From NCBI RefSeq assembly GCF_003688625.1, contig NZ_RCWY01000004.1:62001-126000 (forward strand): 64,000 nucleotides of DNA, written 5' to 3'. The stretch comes from Sphingomonas sp. PP-CE-3A-406 (GTDB lineage: Bacteria; Pseudomonadota; Alphaproteobacteria; Sphingomonadales; Sphingomonadaceae). The notes beneath the pieces were generated by a model that was given only the letters and a program-made list of their open reading frames with translations, searched no databases and was not told the origin of the DNA. Shown in pieces: positions 50,043 through 59,871 of the stretch (positions within the stretch are counted from its first letter, which is position 1; each line of letters begins with the position of its first letter). The translations under genes and the position numbers were made by a program.

Positions 50043-51741
50043 GCGCTTAGCGCTCCACCTCCCGATCGACGACGATCCGGGTGAATGCTCTGTCCCCAGG
50101 GGTGGCGGATGGCGGCCGGGTGCGCGCTGGGCGCGGGCGCAATCCCCGACCAAGGTCGAGGTTGCCGGCAAGATTGCGGCGCTTCCGGCGCATGCGAAGC
50201 CGCCCATGCGCGAACTCGGGCGGCGATCGGAAGCCGCGAGCCATCCGTACAAGAGCCAGTCGGTCACCCGACCGGCCATGATCGTGACACGGCCCGCAAC
50301 CGCTCATGCTCCGCTGGCGCTTGTCGGCAAGGTCGGGCGGCGTGAGGAAGTCGTGGCGGCGTGCGCTGCGGCGGCCTCGCTCGGTATCCATGTCGGAATG
50401 GCCGCTACCCATGCCCGCGCTCTGGTGTCCGATCTCGACTTCCGGCCCGCCCAGCCAGAGGCGGACGCGGTCCTGCTCGATCGCTTGGCGCTGCTTGCCG
50501 TTCGGCGTTGGTCGCCCATTGCGGCCGCGACGCCGACCGATGGCCTATGGCTTGACCTCGCCGGCTGCGATCACCTCTACGGGGGAGAAGAGCGCTTTTG
50601 CCGACGCCTGCGCGCCTTCTGCCAGCGCGCCGGATTCACGGCGCGCATCGCGGTCGCCGACACGCCTGGTGCCGCACACGCGCTCGCCCGGTACGGCCGG
50701 GAAGATCTGACGATCGTGCCGGCCGGTGGTACGGTCCAAGCGATATCGCCGCTTCCGATCGCCGCCTTGCGACTGACCGGCACGGCGCTCAGTGCGGCCA
50801 AGCGGTTCGGTTTCGAGACTATCGCAGACCTTTTGCCGGTCGCGCGCGGCCCGCTTGCGCGGCGGCTGGGCCTGCCCGCCATCACCCGGCTCGATCAGGC
50901 GCTCGGTGGCGTGGCGGAGCCGATCACGCCGCGCGAAGATGTCACCGTTCCAGCCGTCGAGCGCCGCCTGCTCGAGCCGATCGGCACGGCCGAGGCGATC
51001 GCACAGGTGATGGAGGATTTGCTCGGCGATTTGGCCGTGGTGCTGCAGGCGAGGGGGCTCGGTGCGCGATCGCTCCGACTGACGGGGCTGTGTGTCGATG
51101 GAACCGAACAGGTGGTTGCGGTCGGGACATCGCGGCCGACACGTGATGTCTCCCATCTCTTGCGCCTCATGAAACTCAGGATCGAGCGCATCGATCCCGG
51201 ACTGGGGCTTGAGCAGTTCCTGCTGGTGGCACCGCATACCGAGCCGCTCGATGCAGTGGATCTCGGCGCAGTGCTAGCTGGCGAGGTTCTGGTGCGCGAT
51301 CCCGCGCGCCTCGTCGATGTCGTCGCCGGCCGCATCGGCCCGAATGCGGTCTATCGGATCGCGCCGATCCCGAGCCATGTACCCGAGCGAGCGGTCGCGC
51401 GCGCCGACCCGGTCGAGATGCCGGCAGGGTGGCCGACATGGCGGCGGCCGGTTCGGCTCTTCGCCAGGCCAGAGCCCTTATGGGGCGTCATTGCGCTGCT
51501 GCCCGACCAACCGCCGCGGCGCTTCGAGTGGCGTGGCGAAGCGCACAAGGTCGTCGCCGGCGATGGCCCCGAGCGGATCCACGGCGAATGGTGGCGCCGC
51601 GACGCCGAGACCTGGGCGGTTCGGGACTATTACCGCGTCGAGGATGAGGCAGGCGGCCGTTTCTGGGTATTCCGGCGCGGCGACGGCACACATGATGATA
51701 CCGGCGATCTCAGCTGGTGGATCCACGGCGTGTTCGCATGA
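49957..51741 (+). CDS. imuB: ImuB, inactive Y-family polymerase-like protein
   Basis: The 594-residue protein starts MRRVVSLFLPHLAIERLRR in place of the catalytic DxD motif of Y-family polymerases, as expected for ImuB. Palm/fingers residues (GLWLDLAGCDHLYGGE), a helix-hairpin-helix (LPIAALRLTG...FGFETIADLL) and a little-finger region follow. It bridges DnaE2 to the beta clamp. Its stop overlaps the dnaE2 ATG. Confidence 0.93.
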   Translation: MRRVVSLFLPHLAIERLRRLDRHATPRPERLALHLPIDDDPGECSVPRGGGWRPGARWARAQSPTKVEVAGKIAALPAHAKPPMRELGRRSEAASHPYKSQSVTRPAMIVTRPATAHAPLALVGKVGRREEVVAACAAAASLGIHVGMAATHARALVSDLDFRPAQPEADAVLLDRLALLAVRRWSPIAAATPTDGLWLDLAGCDHLYGGEERFCRRLRAFCQRAGFTARIAVADTPGAAHALARYGREDLTIVPAGGTVQAISPLPIAALRLTGTALSAAKRFGFETIADLLPVARGPLARRLGLPAITRLDQALGGVAEPITPREDVTVPAVERRLLEPIGTAEAIAQVMEDLLGDLAVVLQARGLGARSLRLTGLCVDGTEQVVAVGTSRPTRDVSHLLRLMKLRIERIDPGLGLEQFLLVAPHTEPLDAVDLGAVLAGEVLVRDPARLVDVVAGRIGPNAVYRIAPIPSHVPERAVARADPVEMPAGWPTWRRPVRLFARPEPLWGVIALLPDQPPRRFEWRGEAHKVVAGDGPERIHGEWWRRDAETWAVRDYYRVEDEAGGRFWVFRRGDGTHDDTGDLSWWIHGVFA

Positions 51742-54700
51742 GCGCGCCCTATGTCGAGCTTCAGGTGCTCACCCATTTCTCGCTGCTGCGCGGCGCGTCG
51801 AGCCCCGACGAGCTGTTCGCGGCGGCGGCAGTGCTCGGGTATTCCGCGATTGGGATCAGCGACATCGGTACGGTGGCGGGCGTCGTGCGCGCCTGGGAGG
51901 CGCAAAAGGCGACCGACGTCCGCTCGATCGCGGGTACGCGTGTCGATCTCTCCTGCGGGCGCCGCCTGATCCTTTATCCGACCGATCGCCCCGCCTGGTC
52001 ACGGATCACGCGGCTCCTGACCGTCGGGAAGAAGCGGGCGGGGAAGGGGGGCTGCCTGCTGCACTGGCACGACCTTGAGCCATGGTCGGAGGGAATCATC
52101 GCTATCCTGCTACCGGACGAGGCGGATCAGGCGAACCTTGCGGCACTTGCCGACCTGAAGACGGTTTACGGCCGACGCGGGTACATGGCGCTGTTCCAGC
52201 GCCGGCGGCCGGACGACGCCGTCCGTATCGATGCGCTGGCTAGGCAGGCTGGCGGCGCCGGCGTCCGCGCGGTCGCAACCGGCGACGTCCTCTACCATGC
52301 GCCCGAAGCCCGCCTTCTGCAGGACGTGGTTACGGCCGTGCGCGAGAAGTGCACCGTTGATGAGCTCGGCTACCGCCGTGAGATCAACGCCGATCGCGCG
52401 CTCAAATCACCGGAGGAAATGGTCCGGCGCTTTCGTGATTATCCCGATGCGCTGCGCGCCAGCGTCGATATTGCCCGGGCCTGTACCTTCGATCTTGGTG
52501 AGCTGGCCTATCAATATCCCCACGAGCGGCTGATCGATGGCCTGAGTGCGCAGGACGCGCTGCAGAAGCTGGCGACCGAGGCGGTCGAGCGGATGTTCGA
52601 TGGCAACGTGCCGGCTGCCTATACCGACCAGATCGGCCACGAGATGCGGTTGATCGGCGAGCTCGGTTACGCGCCCTATTTCCTCACCGTCTATGCGATC
52701 GTGCGCGAAGCACGCCGCCGCGGCATCCTGTGCCAAGGGCGTGGCTCGGCCGCGAACTCGTGCGTGTGCTTCGTGCTAGGCGTCACCTCGATCGATCCGA
52801 TCAAGCACGAGCTTCTCTTCGAACGCTTCGTGTCGGGCGAGCGGCGCGAACCACCCGACATCGACGTCGACTTCGAGCATGAGCGCCGCGAAGAGATCAT
52901 CCAGTGGATCTATGAAACCTACGGGCGTGATCGATCCGCGTTGACCGCGGTCGTCCAGCGCTACCGCGCGCGCGGTGCGGTGCGCGATGTCGGCAAGGCG
53001 TTGGGGTTGCCCGAAGACCTGACGTCCTCGCTGGCGGGGCTGGTGTGGGGCTGGTCCGCCGAAGGCGTGGGTGAGAAGCAGGTCGAGGAACTCAACCTCG
53101 ATATCGGCGATCGGCGGCTCCGCTTGACCCTGGAACTGGCCCGCAAGTTGATCGGCGTGCCCCGCCACATGAGCCAGCACCCGGGCGGGTTCGTCCTGAC
53201 GCATGACCGGCTCGACGATCTCGTGCCGATCGAGCCGGCAGCGATGGAAGATCGCCAGATCATCGAGTGGGACAAGGACGACATCGATGCGCTGAAGTTC
53301 ATGAAGGTCGACGTGCTCGGCCTCGGCATGCTCGGGTGCATGAATCGCGCCTTCAACATGCTCGAGCACGACAAGGGCATCCGCGTCGGCCTGGCCGACC
53401 TCCAGGACGACGATCCGGCGGTGTACGCGATGATCCAGAAGGCCGACACGCTCGGCACCTTCCAGATCGAGAGCCGCGCGCAGATGTCGATGCTGCCGCG
53501 GATGAAGCCACGCCGGTTCTACGATCTCGTGATCCAGGTCGCGATCGTCCGACCCGGGCCGATCCAAGGCGACATGGTTCATCCCTATCTTCGTCGGCGC
53601 GAGGGGCTGGAGAAGCCCGAATATCCCCGGCCGGAGCTCCGCGCGGTGCTGGAGAAGACGCTCGGCGTTCCACTATTCCAGGAACAGGCGATGAAGGTCG
53701 CGATCGTGGGTGCGGGCTTCACGCCTGCCGAGGCTGATCAGCTGCGCCGCGCCATGGCGACGTTCAAGGTCACCGGCGGCGTATCGCACTTCTCGGAGAA
53801 GCTCGTCGAGGGCATGGTCGCGCGCGGTTATCCGCGCGACTTCGCAGAACGCACCTTCCGCCAGCTGGAAGGCTTCGGCTCCTATGGCTTTCCGGAGAGC
53901 CACGCGGCGAGCTTCGCCAAGATTTCCTACGCCTCGAGCTGGATGAAGCATCACCATCCCGACGCCTTCTGCGCGTCGCTCATGAACGCCCAGCCGATGG
54001 GATTTTATGCGCCCGCGCAGATCGTGCGCGACGCCCAGGCGCACGATGTCCAGGTCCGGCCCCCGTGCATCAACGCGAGCCGCTGGGACTGCACGTTGGA
54101 GCCGACAGGCGGCCGCTACCTCGCGGTGCGGCTCGGGCTTCGCCAAGTGCGCGGGCTGTCGAACGCCGACGGTGCCGCGATCGTAGGCGCACGCAGCACG
54201 ACGCTGTTCGATTCCATCGAGGACGTGTGGCGTCGATCCGGCGTCCAGCGTGCCGCGATCGAAAAGCTGGCGGATGCCGATGCGTTTCACGCCTTCGGCG
54301 CGGATCGGCGGCAGGGCCTGTGGAAGGTGAGGGGCCTTGGCGAGGCGCCGCTGCCGCTGTTCGCGGCTGCGGATCGCGCGGCGGAAACGATCAGCGCCGA
54401 AGGGATCGAACCGTTAGTAGACCTCCGACCGCTGACGGACGGTCGCGAGGTGATCGAGGATTACCGCTCGCTGCAGCTGTCGCTGCGGGCGCATCCGCTG
54501 ACGTTCGTTCGGGGTGAGCTGGCCAGGCGTGGCGTGACCAAATGCGCGGAACTCGCGAACATCCGGGATGGCCGGCACGTCGAGGTCGCCGGGATCATCC
54601 TGGTCCGCCAGAAGCCCGGCTCGGCCAAGGGCGTGTTGTTCATCACGATCGAGGACGAAACCGGGATCGCGAACGGCATCCTGTGGCCGGATCGGTTCGA

Positions 54701-55004
54701 GCGGCAACGCCGCACGATCATGTCCGCGTCTATGATAGGCATGAAGGGCAGGGTGCAGAAAGAGGGCGAGGTGATCCACGTCATCTGCGACCGGATCATC
54801 GACCATGGTGACCTGCTGCACCGCGTGGGCGAGATGTCGTTCCCCCATCGAACCGGCCGCGGCGATGGGGCCAAGCATGCCGGATCGCCTGACCGGGGTG
54901 ACGCGGGTTGGAAGCCGGAGCCGCGCAACTGCTACTGGCCGCCGCACGCCGAGGGCATGGACCCCGAGGACGCAGTTCGCTTCAAATCGCATGACTTTCG
55001 TTGA
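51738..55004 (+). CDS. dnaE2: DnaE2 error-prone DNA polymerase
   Basis: The 1088-residue C-family polymerase has an N-terminal PHP domain (YVELQVLTHFSLLRGASSPDEL). The catalytic block with PPDIDVDFEHERREE is near residue 372, followed by PRHMSQHPGGFVLTHDRL, helix-hairpin-helix and a C-terminal OB fold (VEVAGIILVRQKPGSAKGV, about 945). It extends past lesions in the SOS response. The ATG at 51738 overlaps the imuB stop. Confidence 0.96.
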   Translation: MSAPYVELQVLTHFSLLRGASSPDELFAAAAVLGYSAIGISDIGTVAGVVRAWEAQKATDVRSIAGTRVDLSCGRRLILYPTDRPAWSRITRLLTVGKKRAGKGGCLLHWHDLEPWSEGIIAILLPDEADQANLAALADLKTVYGRRGYMALFQRRRPDDAVRIDALARQAGGAGVRAVATGDVLYHAPEARLLQDVVTAVREKCTVDELGYRREINADRALKSPEEMVRRFRDYPDALRASVDIARACTFDLGELAYQYPHERLIDGLSAQDALQKLATEAVERMFDGNVPAAYTDQIGHEMRLIGELGYAPYFLTVYAIVREARRRGILCQGRGSAANSCVCFVLGVTSIDPIKHELLFERFVSGERREPPDIDVDFEHERREEIIQWIYETYGRDRSALTAVVQRYRARGAVRDVGKALGLPEDLTSSLAGLVWGWSAEGVGEKQVEELNLDIGDRRLRLTLELARKLIGVPRHMSQHPGGFVLTHDRLDDLVPIEPAAMEDRQIIEWDKDDIDALKFMKVDVLGLGMLGCMNRAFNMLEHDKGIRVGLADLQDDDPAVYAMIQKADTLGTFQIESRAQMSMLPRMKPRRFYDLVIQVAIVRPGPIQGDMVHPYLRRREGLEKPEYPRPELRAVLEKTLGVPLFQEQAMKVAIVGAGFTPAEADQLRRAMATFKVTGGVSHFSEKLVEGMVARGYPRDFAERTFRQLEGFGSYGFPESHAASFAKISYASSWMKHHHPDAFCASLMNAQPMGFYAPAQIVRDAQAHDVQVRPPCINASRWDCTLEPTGGRYLAVRLGLRQVRGLSNADGAAIVGARSTTLFDSIEDVWRRSGVQRAAIEKLADADAFHAFGADRRQGLWKVRGLGEAPLPLFAAADRAAETISAEGIEPLVDLRPLTDGREVIEDYRSLQLSLRAHPLTFVRGELARRGVTKCAELANIRDGRHVEVAGIILVRQKPGSAKGVLFITIEDETGIANGILWPDRFERQRRTIMSASMIGMKGRVQKEGEVIHVICDRIIDHGDLLHRVGEMSFPHRTGRGDGAKHAGSPDRGDAGWKPEPRNCYWPPHAEGMDPEDAVRFKSHDFR

Positions 55005-55007
55005 GCG

Positions 55008-55295
55008 ATGGCAAAGCTTGCTCGCCACCAGCGCGTCGTCATTGCGCTATCGGTCCATATCCTGCGGAGCGGCGTCGCCCGCTGCTCGGACACGCGCGTG
55101 GACGGCGTGGAGGTTCGATTGGCGCTTCGGTGCCTGCTACCGCATTGCCCGGAGCGTTGGCCGCTTGAGCTCTACTGGGATGCGGCGCGTCAGGAAAATG
55201 AGATTGGCAGGGCGCAGGGTGTGACCGCCGCGTTCAACGGCATTGTCCGTCAGCTGCGCCGCGCAGGCCGATATGAGGAAGTGCTGGATCAGTGA
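55008..55295 (+). CDS. Small unknown protein downstream of dnaE2
   Basis: The 95-residue protein is rich in Arg, Leu and Cys (LRCLLPHCPERWPLELYWD). It shows no recognised family. It starts 3 bases after the dnaE2 stop, so it is probably in the SOS operon. A soluble, helical fold is likely. Confidence 0.5.
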   Translation: MAKLARHQRVVIALSVHILRSGVARCSDTRVDGVEVRLALRCLLPHCPERWPLELYWDAARQENEIGRAQGVTAAFNGIVRQLRRAGRYEEVLDQ

Positions 55296-55393
55296 GAAAG
55301 CGTGCCGCCCGCATCCTTGGCTGAGGCACCTCGGGGATGGTGCCCGTCGGATGCCATGGATCGATCCAGCTGGCGCTTCCTTCCGCCACGGCT

Positions 55394-55684
55394 TCAGCCC
55401 TCTACGTCGGCTGCGGTCAGCAGGATCGGGGGCTCCCCGCCGAGCCGCTTGACGAATTCGCGCTGTGCTATGCGGTGAATGTCGCTCTCGAACTCGATGA
55501 AGACCTCGAGGGCAGTTTCGGAATCGAGCGTATCGCGATCGGGATCGAGGAGCTGCGTCAGAGCCTCGCTGGTGATGAGGAATTCGACGACTCCTAAGTT
55601 GGTGGTACCCGTGAAGCCGACGCTCTCGCGTTCGGCAACCCAGTAATAGTCCCCCATCTCGAAACGGACGCTGGGATTGGCCAT
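55394..55684 (-). CDS. DUF1488-like small protein
   Basis: The 96-residue acidic protein has VRFEMGDYYWVAERESVGF, LGVVEFLITSEALTQLL and FESDIHRIAQREFVKRLGG. The order (beta strands, then a helix ending near a Leu-rich stretch) resembles DUF1488 proteins, but I hold this loosely. It is 6 bases downstream of another small gene on the same strand. Confidence 0.6.
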   Translation of the reverse strand: MANPSVRFEMGDYYWVAERESVGFTGTTNLGVVEFLITSEALTQLLDPDRDTLDSETALEVFIEFESDIHRIAQREFVKRLGGEPPILLTAADVEG

Positions 55685-55690
55685 GCCGGC

Positions 55691-55978
55691 TTACTCCTCG
55701 GTTGGGCTGGAAGCCGGCAGGTGCTCCGCCAGTGCTGCGATACCCTCACCGGTAAAGGTCGTGCTGGAGGCGCCCTCGATCTGGACAGGATGCTCTACCG
55801 TCAGGACGGCCGCGGCTTGATGCTCGGGGTCCAATCCGCGCCAATCGCGAACTGCTCGCGCGAGGTTGGTGACTTCAGCGACGTCGCTATCGCCGCGCGG
55901 GACGTTTTCGAGCGACGCGCTCATCCGCCAGTTGATCTCGGGGGTCTTTGCGCTTTCACCCCAGGTCGCTTCGGTCAT
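55691..55978 (-). CDS. Small acidic protein, unknown
   Basis: The 95-residue protein (MTEATWGESAKTPEINWRMS start) is acidic with one Trp-rich patch (RAVRDWRGLDPEHQAAAVL) and no membrane segment. No family is recognised. It is likely co-transcribed with the gene at 55394. Confidence 0.5.
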   Translation of the reverse strand: MTEATWGESAKTPEINWRMSASLENVPRGDSDVAEVTNLARAVRDWRGLDPEHQAAAVLTVEHPVQIEGASSTTFTGEGIAALAEHLPASSPTEE

Positions 55979-56074
55979 GATCGTCTACTTTCCCGCGCCT
56001 GGTTCTTGGCGCAATTTCGAATGTAGCCCGACAGGGCGCGTCCGTGCCAGTCCGAAGCCCACAATGCTCGAGCT

Positions 56075-56281
56075 TCAAGGGCCGCGAGGGGCGACTGCGA
56101 TGATATCGAGCTTTCGCAGGGCTCGTGCCATGCGTTTGGCATCGAGCAGCCCGATGCCTTGTGCGCGAAAGGCGCTGGCGAGCTGTCGCTCGGTCAGTGG
56201 CGCCGACACCTGATCGAGAACGGCAAGCGCTGCTGCGCGCACCTCAGGGGGTGCAGCCTTCAGGGCGTCTAGGGCTTTCAT
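56075..56281 (-). CDS. Small winged-helix-like protein, unknown
   Basis: The 68-residue protein (LTERQLASAFRAQGIGLLDA then KRMARALRKLDIIAVAPRG) reads like a tiny helix-turn-helix. No family is recognised. I take the ATG at 56281; the longer frame from 56377 is not supported. Confidence 0.45.
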   Translation of the reverse strand: MKALDALKAAPPEVRAAALAVLDQVSAPLTERQLASAFRAQGIGLLDAKRMARALRKLDIIAVAPRGP

Positions 56282-56498
56282 TCTGCCTCGTGAAGGTTGC
56301 TCGGTCTGATCGGTAGACCAACGACATAGCCCCGTGCCATGCGACTTGCACGTGCCCCGCCCCGCGGTGCCAGCCACCCGAAGAGCAAGCCGCTACGGCC
56401 AACGCTCTGTGTGAGATTGCCGTGTCTGCCGATGTCGCTCGAGCAGACACCCACATCCGCCCTGTAGGATCCGGGCATCGCATCTCGAAATCGCCATC

Positions 56499-56528
56499 TC
56501 GACTGTTAACTTAAGGTCGTTTATAACG
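56499..56528 (+). promoter_or_regulatory. Candidate hipBA promoter and operator
   Basis: TCGACT (56499-56504) and TATAAC (56522-56527) are 17 bases apart. The -10 is covered by the short palindrome CGTT-TAT-AACG (56518-56528), a plausible HipB site. Confidence 0.4.
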
Positions 56529-56567
56529 CACCGTATTAGCCCGATGGGCGCTTATATGAGACGCTAA

Positions 56568-56900
56568 ATGCGATCCACCATCGCTGATACCCTTCCGCCC
56601 CGCGTGCGGCGCAGCTTGACGAAGCTCGGTGCCGATATCGCTCTGGCGCGCAAAAAGCGCAGCCTCACGGTGGTTATGATGGCCGAACGGATCGGTGTAG
56701 CCAAGAGCACGTATCTGAAACTGGAGAAAGGCGATCCCACCGTCGCGCTGGGCACGTACGCCATGACCTTCTTCGTTCTGGGTTTCGGCGAAAGCCTCGG
56801 AGAGATCCTCGACGCCAGGAACGACGAGCAGGGTCTGTTGCTCGACGTGGAGCGCATGCCCCAGCGGGTCCGCAGACCAAAGCCGCCGGTTTCGCTGTGA
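56568..56900 (+). CDS. hipB: HipB-like antitoxin, XRE-family
   Basis: The 110-residue protein has an XRE helix-turn-helix (IALARKKRSLTVVMMAERIG then KSTYLKLEKGDPTVALGTY) and is translationally coupled to hipA (4-base overlap). It should bind and silence HipA and repress the operon. No strong Shine-Dalgarno is visible. Confidence 0.85.
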   Translation: MRSTIADTLPPRVRRSLTKLGADIALARKKRSLTVVMMAERIGVAKSTYLKLEKGDPTVALGTYAMTFFVLGFGESLGEILDARNDEQGLLLDVERMPQRVRRPKPPVSL

Positions 56901-58183
56901 GGCGCACGATCGGCATCCAGATCGGCGACGAAGCCCGCGGCGTCGGGTTGCTGCACTACAATCAGCAGGGGAGCCGCGAGAGCGCAGGCTTCGAATATGA
57001 TGCCGGCTGGCTGGCCGAGCCCGACCGCTTCGCCCTTGAGCCCGCGCTACCGCTAGTCGCCGGCCCGCAGTTTCACCGCAAGGTGGGCACTGGCTCTGTC
57101 TTCCACGCCGCCATCGCCGATACCGAACCGGACGGATGGGGAAAGCGCGTCATCCAGCGCGACCATGCCAAGCGGCGGCAGGACGCCCGCCGCCGCGGCG
57201 AGGAGGTCGATCCTCGGGCACTGAATGGCCTCGATTATCTGTTGGCGGTCGATGACGTCAGCCGGGTGGGCGCACTACGTCTTGTCGACGAACAGGGGGT
57301 TGCCCAGCGGGCGACCGAGGATGGTCGCCGCACTACGCCGCCGTTGATCGAATTGGGCCACCTCCTGGCCGCCAGTCGGGCGGTTGAAACGAACACCGAA
57401 ACCGCAGCGGACCTTGCCTATCTACGCGGTCGCGGCACGTCGCTCGGCGGACTGCGCCCCAAATGCACCGTCGTCGATGACGAGGGGCACCTGTCGATCG
57501 GCAAGTTTCCGAGCGTCGCCGACGAGCGCTCGGTCACGCGAGGGGAGGTGCTGGCGATGCGGCTCGCCCGTCGCGCTGGGATTGACTCCGCCGATGCCCG
57601 GCTGATCGAGAGCGATGGAGACGCGATCGCGCTGATCCGACGGTTCGACCGGCCCGTCGGGGGTGGGCGGCTCATGTACGTATCGGCGGCGACGATGATC
57701 GGTGCGGAACCCGGCGACGCGCAGGAGCACGCCTATACCGAGATCGTCGATGCGCTCCGTGTGAATGGCAGCGCTCCCACGGCCGACATTGAGGAGCTAT
57801 GGCGGAGGATCGCTTTCTCGATCCTGATTACGAATGTCGACGATCATCTGATGAACCACGGCTTCCTGCACGTCGATCGTGGCCTGTGGCGGCTGGCGCC
57901 AGCCTTCGACATCAACCCGTTCCCCGAGCGACTGCGCGAGTTGAAGACCTGGGTCTCGGAAGAGGTTGGACCCGAGGCAACCATCGATGCCCTAATGTCG
58001 GTGCTGCCGTACTTTCGCATTACCCTGCTGCGCGCGCAGGAAATGCTCGCGCAGGTCGAGCAGGCTGTCGCGGGTTGGCGGGAAGAGGGACGTGCACTCG
58101 GCATGACCGCCGCCGACCTCGAGAGTTTTGCGGAGGCCTTTGAGCACGGGGAACGGGCTGCGGCACGAGCCGTGCTCAAGTGA
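56897..58183 (+). CDS. hipA: HipA-like serine/threonine kinase toxin
   Basis: The 428-residue protein has the HipA N-terminal subdomain and a C-terminal kinase with SKxx-like GGLRPKCTVVDD, AIALIRRFDRP, the catalytic loop NVDDHLMNHG (about 313-321) and the metal site PAFDINPFP. Related toxins phosphorylate glutamyl-tRNA synthetase and other targets to cause persistence. It sits directly before a probable defence module. Confidence 0.88.
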   Translation: MRRTIGIQIGDEARGVGLLHYNQQGSRESAGFEYDAGWLAEPDRFALEPALPLVAGPQFHRKVGTGSVFHAAIADTEPDGWGKRVIQRDHAKRRQDARRRGEEVDPRALNGLDYLLAVDDVSRVGALRLVDEQGVAQRATEDGRRTTPPLIELGHLLAASRAVETNTETAADLAYLRGRGTSLGGLRPKCTVVDDEGHLSIGKFPSVADERSVTRGEVLAMRLARRAGIDSADARLIESDGDAIALIRRFDRPVGGGRLMYVSAATMIGAEPGDAQEHAYTEIVDALRVNGSAPTADIEELWRRIAFSILITNVDDHLMNHGFLHVDRGLWRLAPAFDINPFPERLRELKTWVSEEVGPEATIDALMSVLPYFRITLLRAQEMLAQVEQAVAGWREEGRALGMTAADLESFAEAFEHGERAAARAVLK

Positions 58184-58227
58184 GACGCCTTTAATTTTGT
58201 GAGAGCTGATAAAGGGAGAACCATGCA

Positions 58228-59871
58228 ATGAAGAATGAAAGCCCTGTTTCGACTCTATCGCGTACACGAAAATATGTCGACCGAAGCACGCTGCATTCAG
58301 GGGAGCTTGGGCTTGTCGTTGCAGAAGCCTTCGTGCGCGGCATCAGACACATCGGCTATAAGAGCAACATCGAAGCCTTGGCAGAACTGGTCGATAATTC
58401 GATCCAGGCGTATGCGGAGCGCATCGACCTTGTCCTCGGGTACGCAGACGGCGGTTCCTCTGCGAAACCAGAGCAGCTCGCGGTCATAGATGACGGCCAC
58501 GGGATGAGCCCGGATATGCTCCGGTTCGCGATGATGTGGGGCGGCACACATCGCGAGAATGATCGGCACGGTCTCGGACGCTTCGGCTATGGCCTACCCT
58601 GCGCAACCGTCAGCATAGGCCGCCGCTTTACGATTTATTCGAAGCTTCGAGAGGGAAGGGTCCATTCGGTTAGCCTTGATCTCGATCTGCTCGATCGCGG
58701 AGATTATAAAAACAGCAGTTCGGTTATCGCGATCCCGGCGGCTCAGCCTGCTGCGCTCCCTGGGTTCGTCGTTGATGCGATTAAGCGAGACCACCCGCAG
58801 GGCTGGAAGTCCGGCACGGTCGTCGTAATCGATAAGCTCGATAGGCTCGACTGGGCGACTGCGACCGGGTTGCGGCGCAATCTGGTCCGCCACTTCGGCG
58901 TGACGTATCATAAGCTGCTCGCAGCAACCGCAATCCACGTCGAAGGCGAGCAAGTGCGCCCGATCGATCCGCTCTTCCTTGATCCCACCGCAGAACTTCA
59001 TTCGCTGGACGACGATCGGGCCCAAGCGCTTGATCCACTGACATTGAGCGTTGAATGCGAGGATGGTCGTTCTGGTGATGTCACGCTACGTTACGCCTGG
59101 TTACCACCTACCTTTGGCGCCTCCGACAAGACGCGCGATGCCATTGGAATGAATGCCAACAAGCGCTTTCCAATAATTAAACAGTATCACGGGTTGGTAT
59201 TTAGTCGGAATGGTCGCGTAGTAGACGTGCAATCGCGCACACCGTGGACTACGTTCATAAACAATGATCGCTATATTCGCATTGAGGTCGAGTTCTCGGC
59301 ATCCTTGGACGAAGCTTTCGGAGTTACGACTGCCAAGCAACAAGTTTCATTGTCACCAGAAATGTGGGATCGCCTGAGGACTGCTGGACTTTCAAAGGCA
59401 ATCGAACACCTCAGATCAAAGGTCCGCGTGGCCAAGGCGGAGCGACAAGGAACTGCCGCGTTTGCAGGCATCGAGGCCTGCGGTTCACCCACTGCCCCGG
59501 GCGTTCCGTTTGCCACGGACGTCTCAGACGTCACTTCCAATACCGAGTTCGAACGATCGGGGGAAAAGGATGAATTAGCCGCACTCCTTCGCACAGCCTC
59601 CGAAGCGACGGACCCCTCATTTGCGCTCTCCGCATTGCTAAGAAGGATCGACCGGCGGATGTCGGATAGCGAGTCGCGGGTGGTGGCCGAGTATCAACGT
59701 CTTCTCAGAGGGTGGGCGCGGGAGATGGTACGCGTATCGTCTCTCGAGGAAACCCAGGACCTTCCGTCAGACCAGCATGTCGGCGCAATGGCCGCTGGCG
59801 TGACCGACGGGATCTTGGCATTGCAGCATGCGCAATCAACGTGGGCAGGGGAGGGATATGGCGAAAAGTGA
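58228..59871 (+). CDS. GHKL (Hsp90/MORC-like) ATPase
   Basis: The 547-residue protein has a GHKL ATP-binding domain. N-box is LAELVDNSIQAYA (Glu53, Asn57), G1 is VIDDGHGMS (88-93), G2 is GLGRFGYG (115-122). A S5-like transducer (about 190-390, ending FGVTTAKQQVSL) precedes a helical C-terminus. This is the MORC-like layout seen in prokaryotic defence loci. A SD (AAGGGAGA) precedes the ATG. It overlaps the next gene by 14 bases. Confidence 0.78.
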   Translation: MKNESPVSTLSRTRKYVDRSTLHSGELGLVVAEAFVRGIRHIGYKSNIEALAELVDNSIQAYAERIDLVLGYADGGSSAKPEQLAVIDDGHGMSPDMLRFAMMWGGTHRENDRHGLGRFGYGLPCATVSIGRRFTIYSKLREGRVHSVSLDLDLLDRGDYKNSSSVIAIPAAQPAALPGFVVDAIKRDHPQGWKSGTVVVIDKLDRLDWATATGLRRNLVRHFGVTYHKLLAATAIHVEGEQVRPIDPLFLDPTAELHSLDDDRAQALDPLTLSVECEDGRSGDVTLRYAWLPPTFGASDKTRDAIGMNANKRFPIIKQYHGLVFSRNGRVVDVQSRTPWTTFINNDRYIRIEVEFSASLDEAFGVTTAKQQVSLSPEMWDRLRTAGLSKAIEHLRSKVRVAKAERQGTAAFAGIEACGSPTAPGVPFATDVSDVTSNTEFERSGEKDELAALLRTASEATDPSFALSALLRRIDRRMSDSESRVVAEYQRLLRGWAREMVRVSSLEETQDLPSDQHVGAMAAGVTDGILALQHAQSTWAGEGYGEK

